Shown here one piece after another: positions 1 through 5,436 of a DNA stretch of 6,322 bases; positions within the stretch are counted from its first letter, which is position 1; every line of letters starts with the position of its first letter. The notes under the pieces were generated by a model that saw only the letters and a list, made by a program, of their open reading frames with translations, was not told the DNA's origin and did not search any database. The position numbers and the translations under genes are program-made. The stretch lies in NCBI GenBank assembly GCA_043763845.1, contig JAYULE010000204.1:1-6322 (forward strand). The letters are read 5' to 3'. This DNA is from Pseudopedobacter sp043763845. GTDB lineage: Bacteria; Bacteroidota; Bacteroidia; Sphingobacteriales; Sphingobacteriaceae.

Positions 1-325
1 TTTGCAAGTTAAACCCATTAAACAGGTGTGCGGTTGGGGACGGCCTAGCAATTATTTGGATAGGGAAGCCAATAAATTTTTTTGTAGAAACATTCATAAT
101 TTGCTAGCCAAGCAATTCGCAGCGTGTTGCATTAAGATGGTTAAACCACCAACCAATGTTACCACGCCTTGAATTGCGATGTGAAAAATTTATTGAGCTT
201 ACCAGACAAATCATAGCCAGCCTTGCCTGCCTGCCGGTAGGCAAGGCTGGCTATGATTTTACTGAAATTATTTATCCACACAATATGGCGAAGATTCAAA
301 TTTTTTAAACATATATAAATGGCAT
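1..325. other. Left-edge region without a convincing gene
   Basis: No reading frame here looks like a recognisable protein. One plus-strand frame is open from the window edge to a TGA at 170-172 (56 codons, rich in Cys and Trp); it could be the tail of a gene ending just before the hairpin at 208-259, but another frame is open for about 34 codons in the same stretch and neither resembles a family I know. A perfect DnaA-box nonamer, TTATCCACA, lies at 272-280, with no second copy seen nearby. The 65 bp just before the minus-strand gene end at 326 are AT-rich and featureless. Confidence 0.5.
208..259. repeat. Perfect 21-bp inverted repeat (long hairpin)
   Basis: The arms 208-228 and 239-259 are exact reverse complements over 21 bp (they start AAATCATAGCCAG and end CTGGCTATGATTT), separated by a 10-nt centre, GCCTGCCGGT. 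The stem is GC-rich in an AT-rich setting. It sits downstream of the minus-strand protease gene that ends at 326 and is followed on the plus strand by only TTTT, so it could act as a weak bidirectional terminator. The CCTGCCTGCCGGTAGGCA core also looks like a dispersed short palindromic repeat; whether other copies exist in the genome cannot be seen here. Confidence 0.8.
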
Positions 326-706
326 CTAATACGCCACCGAAGCGGGAATATTAGGATGCAAAGGGTTTGCAATTACAATTTGTTGGGCAGGGTGAACTAA
401 AATATCCATATCTTCCATGGGTATTGCACCTAATAAACATTGATTTCCTAAAACCATAGCGCCTGTAAAGCTTATACGGCCGTTCCAATCTACTTTTATG
501 GGGCCAACGTAAGGAATTATTTGGGTGCTACCATCGGCAAGGGTTACAGGTCGTTTTTCGGCTTCTTCTAATTTCAATTGAATAAACTGTGTTTCGGTAA
601 TACATAAATGCAATGCGCCTGTATCAACCAAACTTTCTACTACAATACTATCTAAATTAGGATAGCGTGGATTTGATAACTTGATATTTGTTTTTACTAA
701 GCCCAT
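326..706 (-). CDS. Retropepsin-like (clan AA) aspartic protease
   Basis: This 126-aa protein resembles the small single-domain aspartic proteases of clan AA (retropepsin fold), which act as homodimers, each subunit giving one catalytic aspartate. The signature is ESLVDTGA at residues 24-31, with Asp28 the expected catalytic residue in the D-T/S-G motif. A second conserved block, LLGAIPMEDMDILVHP (91-106), matches the hydrophobic-G-x-x-x-(L/M)-(E/D) segment near the C-terminus of such proteins. There is no signal peptide or membrane segment, so it should be cytoplasmic; the substrate is unknown. The ATG is the only sensible start and has no Shine-Dalgarno, as usual in Bacteroidota. The gene is transcribed away from the Uma2 gene, sharing a 128-bp intergenic region. 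Small proteins of this type often sit in toxin-antitoxin or defence neighbourhoods, but no partner is evident here. Confidence 0.8.
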   Translation of the reverse strand: MGLVKTNIKLSNPRYPNLDSIVVESLVDTGALHLCITETQFIQLKLEEAEKRPVTLADGSTQIIPYVGPIKVDWNGRISFTGAMVLGNQCLLGAIPMEDMDILVHPAQQIVIANPLHPNIPASVAY

Positions 707-758
707 TTAAACGTAATTATATAATATTAAATCTAGTAAAAGATATTCATTATTAAGC

Positions 759-784
759 TCTAATTAATAAAAATATTAATTAGA
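759..784. promoter_or_regulatory. AT-rich palindrome in divergent intergenic region
   Basis: TCTAATTAATA (759-769) and TATTAATTAGA (774-784) are exact reverse complements over 11 bp around an AAAA centre. The palindrome sits near the middle of the 128-bp gap between the divergently transcribed protease and Uma2 genes, a natural place for an operator shared by both promoters. No poly-U tract and no GC-rich stem argue against a terminator. The operator role is inferred from position and symmetry only. Confidence 0.45.
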
Positions 785-834
785 CCTTAGCGTTAAAAAT
801 ATTGTAACTATCTTTATTATAAAAAACATAATAC

Positions 835-1422
835 ATGCCAATTGTAACCCAATTTTCTGAACTAGATTTAACTAAAGAATATACCTATTCTGATTATTTA
901 ATGTGGCAATTTACCGAACGGGTAGAGCTTATTAAAGGTTTTATAAAAAAAATGAGCCCTGCACCGAGTAGAATTCATCAAACAATTGCCATAAATATAA
1001 CCGTAAAGCTTTCGCAATATCTTGAAAATAAAAGTTGTAGTTTATTTTTTGCCCCCTTTGATGTTAGGTTACCTGTAAAAAACAGCAAAAGTAATACTAC
1101 GGTAGTGCAACCCGATTTATGTATAATTTGCGACGAACAAAAACTAGACGATAAAGGTTGTAATGGTGCGCCAGATTTAATTGTAGAAATATTATCGCCC
1201 AATAATAGCAAGTATGATGTAGATACAAAATTTAGATTATACGAAGAAAGTGGGGTTAAAGAGTATTGGATGGTAGAGCCTATCGAAAAAATAGTGTTGG
1301 TTTATACCTTACAAAACGAAAAGTATATTGGATTAAAACCATTTACAATTGGCGAGGTAATTGAAAGCCCCTTATTTCCAGATATGAAAATTGAAGTATT
1401 AGATGTTTTTAATAAAATTTAA
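835..1422 (+). CDS. Uma2 family PD-(D/E)XK endonuclease
   Basis: The 195-aa product matches the Uma2 family (formerly DUF820), predicted nucleases of the PD-(D/E)XK fold that are often multicopy in Cyanobacteria and Bacteroidota. Landmarks are the N-terminal YTYSDYLMW...ERVELIKG block (residues 17-35), VQPDLCIICD (91-100) with Asp94, GAPDLIVEILSPNN (111-124) with Glu118, then DTKFRLYEESGVKEYWMVEP (130-149), whose Lys132 is a candidate for the lysine of the motif. Length is typical and both ends look intact. The ATG at 835 is preceded by A-rich sequence without a Shine-Dalgarno. True biological substrates of the family are poorly known; some members are linked to mobile elements. It stands alone on its strand, with no clear terminator before the restriction-modification remnant about 110 bp downstream. 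Confidence 0.92.
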   Translation: MPIVTQFSELDLTKEYTYSDYLMWQFTERVELIKGFIKKMSPAPSRIHQTIAINITVKLSQYLENKSCSLFFAPFDVRLPVKNSKSNTTVVQPDLCIICDEQKLDDKGCNGAPDLIVEILSPNNSKYDVDTKFRLYEESGVKEYWMVEPIEKIVLVYTLQNEKYIGLKPFTIGEVIESPLFPDMKIEVLDVFNKI

Positions 1423-1530
1423 GAAGCGCATTAATACACAAATTACCTTGTTTACAATACCCGTTTTATTTGTTAAGTAATACAACTTGCAAGGACACAT
1501 AAGAATTTGTAAATAATATTCGATAATTTA

Positions 1531-1782
1531 ATGTTCATAAAATTATATGAACAGATACTGCGACAATTGTTCCCAAAACTGATTTTGGAAGATTTACGCA
1601 AATTTCCTATTAAGCTAATCTCATTAAATGAACAAAAGCCATTCGATGATTTGGTTGACAAAATTATTTCCCGAAAACAGTAAGGCGAAGACACTAAAGA
1701 CTATGAAAACCAAATAGAAAAATTGGTTTATCAGCTATATGATTTAACGGAGGATGAGCAAAAATTGATAGAAAATAAATGA
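1531..1782 (+). pseudogene. 3' remnant of type IIG/Eco57I-like restriction-modification gene
   Basis: In a single frame the plus strand encodes LILEDLRKFPIK (residues 17-28 from the ATG at 1531) then EQKPFDDLVDKIISRKQ, a TAA stop at 1681-1683, and continues with GEDTKDYENQIEKLVYQLYD then LTEDEQ to a TGA at 1780-1782. This is the hallmark C-terminus of Eco57I/type IIG-like class I methyltransferase-nuclease proteins, whose usual form is KPFIELVDKIL...KKQGKDT...EIDxLVYELYGLTEEE. Here the lysine expected after Gln50 is replaced by TAA, one base from AAA. Upstream the frame closes at a TAA (1510-1512), and nothing of the methyltransferase or nuclease domains remains. It is therefore the last roughly 80 codons of a decayed gene and not functional as a restriction-modification enzyme. 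Confidence 0.82.
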
Positions 1783-1904
1783 TAGCCTATAAAAAATATC
1801 ATTCTCACGAATTTGAAAAATTGCATATTGATTATTTCCAAAATCTTTTAAATAACTTATACGTAAATAAGATTACAGTAATATTAAACTACCTAATAAA
1901 CTGA
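1779..1904 (+). CDS. Small ORF (41 aa) coupled to the restriction-modification remnant
   Basis: An ATG at 1779 overlaps the remnant's TGA as ATGA, the stop-start overlap typical of translationally coupled operon genes. It encodes a 41-aa product beginning MIAYKKYHSHEFEKLHIDYF and ending at a TGA (1902-1904). I do not recognise it. It may be a genuine small gene that once followed the methyltransferase gene, the surviving start of a longer one, or chance. It runs tail to tail with the membrane-protein gene, 6 bp apart, and no terminator hairpin separates them. Confidence 0.3.
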   Translation: MIAYKKYHSHEFEKLHIDYFQNLLNNLYVNKITVILNYLIN

Positions 1905-1910
1905 GTTAGA

Positions 1911-3170
1911 TTAATATGAAATTTCTACTTTAGAAACGTAATAAAATGGGAAGCTTACAACACTGCCACATTTCCAGTTTATTTGTGTTATTAAAACTAT
2001 TATAATAGAAAGTAATAATGCAACTGAAATCCCCCAATTACAATATTGAAGAATTTTTAATCTTTTCTCTTGTTTAAGGATTTCAATTTCTGTCTTTTTG
2101 TATGATTTTTTAATTAATTCGGAAAGGCTTTTAAGTTCTTTTTCTTCTTCAAATTCAGTTGATTTAGAACGTTCATAATTTGTTTTATAATTATCCAGAT
2201 TGTCTGAAATAATTTCTATTGCATTTTTTTGATTGTTAATGAATATCGAAATGATATATGAGAATAAAAAGGCAGAAACTACAATTAGCACATTTTTTAA
2301 TATGAAAGGGTTGTCATAATTAACTTGCGATACACCAAGGATAAAAGCAGCAGGAATTGCAATTAATTTTGACTGTGATTCATTAATGATTGAACGTATA
2401 TTTTTTGAATATTCAAGGACTGAATTATCTAGTTCAAATTTAATCTTGTTGAATGAAAAATTTGAAAGATAATACTCAAAGCTTGTATTGCACTTTTCGT
2501 AAAATTCTTCAAAATATAGAATAAGTTCATTAAATCTTTCTTTTTTATTCTTGGTAGAAAGAAAATCAATTAATTCCTTTAGAAAAATAGTTCTTTTTTC
2601 TTTGTACGCATCTATATCTTCAATATATTGGTTTATTAATTCAATGTTTTTGTGCTCAAGATAATCTTCATAAATAATAGTTTCAATTGGTATTTCAATA
2701 AAAGAGTTATCTTGAACTAGACATATTGTTTTGATATGTTCTTCGGATATAAATTTTGCTTTCGCTATCAATCTAACAATAAGTGTTGATATTGCTTTAT
2801 ACTTTTCTAGGTATTCGTTATCACTATATGACGAACTAGAATATGATATTTCGTTTATATAGAATACTGTTGGTATTTCAAATCTGTTAACTAAAATAAA
2901 ATCATTAATTGTAAGGAAAAAACCATTTTTTTTGAGTTCAGATGTAATGAATTCTACAGAGATTGATTGGGTTTTTAAATTTGAAAGATTATCAATTACT
3001 AAAATTTTATCTTGACCGTCTTTTATTTGTTCAATAAAATTATTATCAAAAAATTCTTTTATAATTGTTATTGAATTATCTGTAAGGACTAAAACACAAA
3101 TGAAACTATCTGGATTTATTTCAGAAATACTACCTTTTAGTAATAAGAATTTAGTCAGGTTGTTTTCCAT
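1911..3170 (-). CDS. Membrane protein of unknown function, partner of NdpA-like protein
   Basis: I do not recognise a family for this 419-aa protein. Residues 1-180 look like a soluble alpha/beta domain with alternating hydrophobic strands (for example DSFICVLVLTD 21-31 and DKILVID 54-60). Residues 181-262 are predicted helical and charged. Hydrophobic segments follow at about 268-283 (KLIAIPAAFILGVSQV), 291-311 and 379-396 (WGISVALLLSIIIVLITQ). Between the second and third is a roughly 65-residue charged helix rich in Glu, Lys and Ser, a probable coiled coil. There is no signal peptide, so the first half should be cytoplasmic. It is the second gene of an operon, 5 bp after the NdpA-like stop, with no Shine-Dalgarno. 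The coding sequence is very AT-rich (about 22% GC in sampled lines), suggesting acquisition by transfer. A membrane effector or anchor is the likeliest role; this is inference. Confidence 0.85.
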   Translation of the reverse strand: MENNLTKFLLLKGSISEINPDSFICVLVLTDNSITIIKEFFDNNFIEQIKDGQDKILVIDNLSNLKTQSISVEFITSELKKNGFFLTINDFILVNRFEIPTVFYINEISYSSSSYSDNEYLEKYKAISTLIVRLIAKAKFISEEHIKTICLVQDNSFIEIPIETIIYEDYLEHKNIELINQYIEDIDAYKEKRTIFLKELIDFLSTKNKKERFNELILYFEEFYEKCNTSFEYYLSNFSFNKIKFELDNSVLEYSKNIRSIINESQSKLIAIPAAFILGVSQVNYDNPFILKNVLIVVSAFLFSYIISIFINNQKNAIEIISDNLDNYKTNYERSKSTEFEEEKELKSLSELIKKSYKKTEIEILKQEKRLKILQYCNWGISVALLLSIIIVLITQINWKCGSVVSFPFYYVSKVEISY

Positions 3171-3175
3171 TTATG

Positions 3176-4216
3176 TTAAAATTGTGATTTTAACTCTTCT
3201 GGTAAATTTGAAATCGTAATTGAAGATTTGTCTTTACTGATTTTAATAGATGTACCTAATAGTTTTTTGTTAAATTTTAATGTAAGGTCTTCACTTTGGA
3301 AGTCTACAAATTTTAATGTTCGTAGCGTTTTGCTATCATATTTTACAACTTCACTGTTCCCAATTTCTTCTTTAGTTGCATAGGCTGTAAAATCGTTTGG
3401 ATTTTCTTCATCAAATAAAAAGGAAATTTGAGATAATAAAATTTCTTTTTTTCTTTTATTGCAATCTTGACAATAGTCTAAAACTTTACTTTTTAATTCC
3501 TTTGCCTCTTTTTCCTTAATTCCTTTTTCTTCAATGTAGGTATTGATTGTATTTAGAAGTAGCGTCGAAGATTCTGTAGCAGTTGTCTTGTCAGCACAGC
3601 CAATAAAATTTTGAAAATAATCAGATATTTTTTTCTTTCCTCTTACGAAAGTTAAATAAGTTTTAATGTTTTTTTCTAAATCTACAGAAAGTTCCCATCT
3701 AGATAGATTTATTATACTTGCTAAGTCCATTTTGTTAAGTTCCAAATTTTGAATTTCTCGAATTGCCAAAGCAACCTCGCTTAAATTATACCCTTGCTTA
3801 TTATCAATTGATAACACTAGTATGTACCTTTCGTCATTATTGTCTGTAATTTTAAAATCCGCAAATATTATGAAACCACCTGTAGCTGGCGCAGACGTTT
3901 CAATAACTCTTTTATAGTGTTCCATTGAGTCAATTGAAAATTTCATAAAATCAATTATTTTATCTTTATAATCTCTAATTGCTTTTTGAAATCCGTTATA
4001 ATCAAATGCGTCTTCAAACACACCGTGTGTTGGTACAGACCTTTTGTTAAATGATTCACGAACATCTGCTATAAACTTGACTTCGGGCTTTCCGATTGTT
4101 AGTTCTTTTTCTGCAAGTTTTAATGTTGACTTTTTATCACCCCCAGTTTTATTGATTTTATGGATTACGACATTCGTCAGTTCAATGTTATGTCCTTTTT
4201 CTTTTATTTGAGCCAT
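3176..4216 (-). CDS. NdpA/YejK-family nucleoid-associated protein
   Basis: The product (346 aa from ATG 4216) aligns by eye along its whole length with E. coli YejK/NdpA, the 37-kDa nucleoid-associated protein (335 aa). Shared blocks: an N-terminal IELTNVVIHKI (residues 11-21) like YejK's start; GGFIIFADF (113-121); NLSRWE (170-175); YLTFVRGKKKISDYFQNFIG (187-206), the family's best signature; TLRTLKFV (297-304); and the C-terminal SSITISNLPEELKSQ. It should be cytoplasmic and associated with DNA; biochemical function of the family is not well defined. The frame stays open to a TTG at 4366, but those extra 50 codons run through a hairpin and a promoter and have no counterpart in YejK, so ATG 4216 is preferred. 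It is the first gene of an operon with the membrane protein. A housekeeping role is less likely given that partner and the defence-type surroundings. Confidence 0.87.
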   Translation of the reverse strand: MAQIKEKGHNIELTNVVIHKINKTGGDKKSTLKLAEKELTIGKPEVKFIADVRESFNKRSVPTHGVFEDAFDYNGFQKAIRDYKDKIIDFMKFSIDSMEHYKRVIETSAPATGGFIIFADFKITDNNDERYILVLSIDNKQGYNLSEVALAIREIQNLELNKMDLASIINLSRWELSVDLEKNIKTYLTFVRGKKKISDYFQNFIGCADKTTATESSTLLLNTINTYIEEKGIKEKEAKELKSKVLDYCQDCNKRKKEILLSQISFLFDEENPNDFTAYATKEEIGNSEVVKYDSKTLRTLKFVDFQSEDLTLKFNKKLLGTSIKISKDKSSITISNLPEELKSQF

Positions 4217-4260
4217 ATGTTTGTTTATTTCTGTTTGTCGGGCGTTATGCTTGCAGCTAA

Positions 4261-4291
4261 CATAATTATACCAGCCATACAACAGCACAAA
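4261..4291 (-). promoter_or_regulatory. Bacteroidota-type promoter for the NdpA-membrane operon
   Basis: On the minus strand TTTG (complement of 4288-4291) is followed after exactly 19 nt by TAATTATG (complement of 4261-4268), matching five of the six fixed bases of TAnnTTTG, the -7 element of the Bacteroidota primary sigma factor. Transcription would start near 4254 and give a leader of roughly 38 nt before ATG 4216. A TATAAT-like string overlaps the -7 element. The match also supports the downstream ATG over the upstream TTG. Confidence 0.5.
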
Positions 4292-4317
4292 GCCACCTAT
4301 AAAATTTGGCTTTGTGC
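4285..4317. promoter_or_regulatory. Inverted repeat overlapping the -33 element
   Basis: GCACAAAGCCA (4285-4295) and TGGCTTTGTGC (4307-4317) are perfect 11-bp inverted repeats with an 11-nt AT-rich centre. The proximal arm contains the TTTG used as the -33 element, so a dimeric protein bound here would occlude the promoter. Autoregulation by the NdpA-like protein or an outside repressor are both possible; a terminator is less likely, since no T-run follows on either strand. Confidence 0.5.
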
Positions 4318-4411
4318 AATAAATATTGCCGTTATTATTATGTTCAAATGTATCAATTTCTTTCAAATCATCATTGGTTATATACGCATCGTACGTGAAC
4401 TATAAGGTCGT

Positions 4412-4432
4412 TAACCCCTGCGTTACGGTATT
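4412..4432 (+). repeat. Outlying copy of the 21-bp repeat unit
   Basis: TAACCCCTGCGTTACGGTAT at 4412-4431 matches the pattern of the main array (TAACC, then CGTTACGGT). It starts 84 bp (4 x 21) before the first array unit, so it keeps the same phase. The 63 bp between them hold a hairpin and two degenerate AACC-containing stretches, consistent with older, diverged units. Confidence 0.6.
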
Positions 4433-4458
4433 TTTTCAAACCGATGACTTCCAAACCC

Positions 4459-4483
4459 ATGCCTTCGCTCCAAGCGAAGGCAT
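4459..4483. repeat. Strong 11-bp stem with 3-nt loop
   Basis: ATGCCTTCGCT (4459-4469) pairs perfectly with AGCGAAGGCAT (4473-4483) around a CCA loop. No T-run follows on either strand, so it is not a classic terminator. The right arm together with CGG forms GCGAAGGCATCGG, which recurs in inverted orientation at 5437-5449. Confidence 0.75.
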
Positions 4484-4495
4484 CGGTATTACCTA

Positions 4496-4728
4496 TAACC
4501 CATCGTTACGGTCTTTAACCCTTCCGTTTCGGCCCTTAACCCCAACGCTTCGGTCATTAACCTAATCGCATTGCGTTAATAACCCAAACGCTTCGGTCTA
4601 TAACCTAAACGTTTCGGTCTTTAACCTAAAACTTTGGGTTAATAACCTAAACCAATTAGGTATTTAACCCAAACACTGGGGTTAATAACCCAAACACTGG
4701 GGTGTTTAACCCAAACGGTGGGGTTATT
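4496..4728 (+). repeat. Array of eleven imperfect 20-22 bp direct repeats
   Basis: Units begin at 4496, 4516, 4537, 4558, 4580, 4601, 4622, 4643, 4665, 4686 and 4707, each starting TAACC. The consensus is roughly TAACCYAAACGCTTCGGTCT. Units 1-6 mostly carry CGTTTCGGT or CGCTTCGGT; units 9-11 carry CACTGGGGT or CGGTGGGGT; units 9 and 10 share their first 18 bases, suggesting recent duplication. Nine of eleven units contain GGT positioned to pair with the leading ACC, giving a mini-hairpin per unit (unit 8: ACCTAA/TTAGGT). There are no long unique spacers, so it is not CRISPR. The 21-bp period equals two helical turns. The array lies between the 161-aa gene's terminator and the NdpA operon promoter. 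Function unknown. Confidence 0.85.
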
Positions 4729-4770
4729 TGCTTCACAATAAAAGTGATTATGAATCTTAAAACACAAAAA

Positions 4771-4797
4771 AAGGTTTTAGCTTGTGGCTAAAACCTT
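4771..4797 (-). terminator. Intrinsic terminator of the 161-aa gene
   Basis: AAGGTTTTAGC (4771-4781) and GCTAAAACCTT (4787-4797) form a perfect 11-bp stem with a 5-nt loop. Reading the minus strand, the stem is followed directly by a T-run (complement of the A-run at 4766-4772), the classic form for a transcript coming from 5320 toward 4835. It lies 38 bp past that gene's stop. Confidence 0.85.
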
Positions 4798-4834
4798 AGG
4801 GTAATCTAAAATGGGATAAAAATAATTGAAAATT

Positions 4835-5320
4835 TTAAACCACGGGTGGCACTACAGGCTTGGCTTCGGGTGTGCGTGGAAAAAATTGTGCTATATCATC
4901 TTTAATAGTAGTTGTACCCGCACCAGTTTCGTCACTTAAATAACTAATATACTTGTACTGGGTTAAAGCTTGTTGGTAGTTATCGTTATCATGCAAAATT
5001 TTGGTATCGCTTAGTTGCTCGTTAATAGTTGCCAATTTGCTTAAAATAGCGTTTAGCGCAATACGTACGTTTAAATCGGCCTGAAACTCTGTCCAATCTA
5101 CCTGTGGGCTGTTTAGTTGGGGGTGAGATTGGCGGTAATCGTTAATTTTGTTTACCAACAGTTTGTTTTGTTCGTTAATGCTACCGTAACGCTGTCTTTC
5201 TTCGTTAGTAAGGTTTACCGTTTTACTGGTAATTGCAGTTTCAATTGCCGCAAGGGCAGTGTTAATTGCAGTAATATCTGCAGGTAAAAATTTGGTTTGA
5301 ATAAGGTCTTTTAATGGCAT
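4835..5320 (-). CDS. Conserved-looking hypothetical protein (161 aa)
   Basis: I cannot assign a named family, although the LTNEERQRYGSINEQNKLLVN (37-57), VDWTEF (74-79) and TKILHDNDNYQQALTQYKY (106-124) segments look like a recurring Bacteroidota hypothetical protein. The protein is predicted mainly helical: residues 14-33 are an Ala/Ile-rich helix, 45-63 and 78-103 further helices. The tail is TPEAKPVVPPVV, a Pro/Val-rich and probably flexible end. There is no signal peptide, membrane segment or catalytic motif, so a cytoplasmic structural or binding role is as much as can be said. The gene is monocistronic: its own terminator follows at 4771-4797 and a gap of 245 bp precedes it. Its base composition (40-45% GC in sampled lines) is clearly higher than that of the neighbouring operon. 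The ATG at 5320 has no Shine-Dalgarno. Confidence 0.82.
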   Translation of the reverse strand: MPLKDLIQTKFLPADITAINTALAAIETAITSKTVNLTNEERQRYGSINEQNKLLVNKINDYRQSHPQLNSPQVDWTEFQADLNVRIALNAILSKLATINEQLSDTKILHDNDNYQQALTQYKYISYLSDETGAGTTTIKDDIAQFFPRTPEAKPVVPPVV

Positions 5321-5353
5321 AAGATTTTAGGGTTTAATTGTGAATTAATTGGA

Positions 5354-5382
5354 TAAAATTATTCTTAAACAATAATAACCAA
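5354..5382 (-). promoter_or_regulatory. Possible promoter of the 161-aa gene
   Basis: On the minus strand TTGG (complement of 5379-5382) is followed after 17 nt by TAATTTTA (complement of 5354-5361), five of six fixed positions of the Bacteroidota -7 element TAnnTTTG. The spacing is slightly short and the -33 match partial. The surrounding 5321-5436 is otherwise AT-rich without clear structure. Confidence 0.3.
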
Positions 5383-5436
5383 TTACTAATTAAATAAACA
5401 TTCAATTAATGTTATTATAATGTTAACCCTTTTACC

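Noticed and set aside
272..280. Perfect DnaA-box nonamer TTATCCACA, with a 21-bp iteron-like array elsewhere in the window
   Set aside because: Only one box is seen, no second nearby, no dnaA, rep or par gene, and the array is about 4.2 kb away. Not enough for an origin.
978..1211. Minus-strand ORF of 77 aa inside the Uma2 gene
   Set aside because: It is antisense to a well-supported Uma2 coding sequence and shows no domain.
1473..1694. Minus-strand ORF of 73 aa
   Set aside because: It is antisense to the restriction-modification remnant, whose plus-strand translation is recognisable.
4217..4317. Integron attC-like site (GGGCGTTATGC at 4240-4250 on the plus strand, GTTATG/CATAAC dyad on the minus strand)
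   Set aside because: The GTTRRRY/RYYYAAC core pair is not matched on either strand, no partner half-site is found at the right distance, and no integrase is present.
4160..4405. Plus-strand ORF of 81 aa with hydrophobic stretches
   Set aside because: It overlaps the start and promoter of the NdpA-like gene in antisense and derives its hydrophobicity from AT-rich sequence.
4326..4565. Plus-strand ORF of 79 aa through the repeat region
   Set aside because: Its sequence (SLRSLTLPFRPL...) is just the translation of the tandem repeats, with no family resemblance.
4496..4728. CRISPR array
   Set aside because: Units are 20-22 bp, imperfect and back to back, with no unique spacers and no cas genes.
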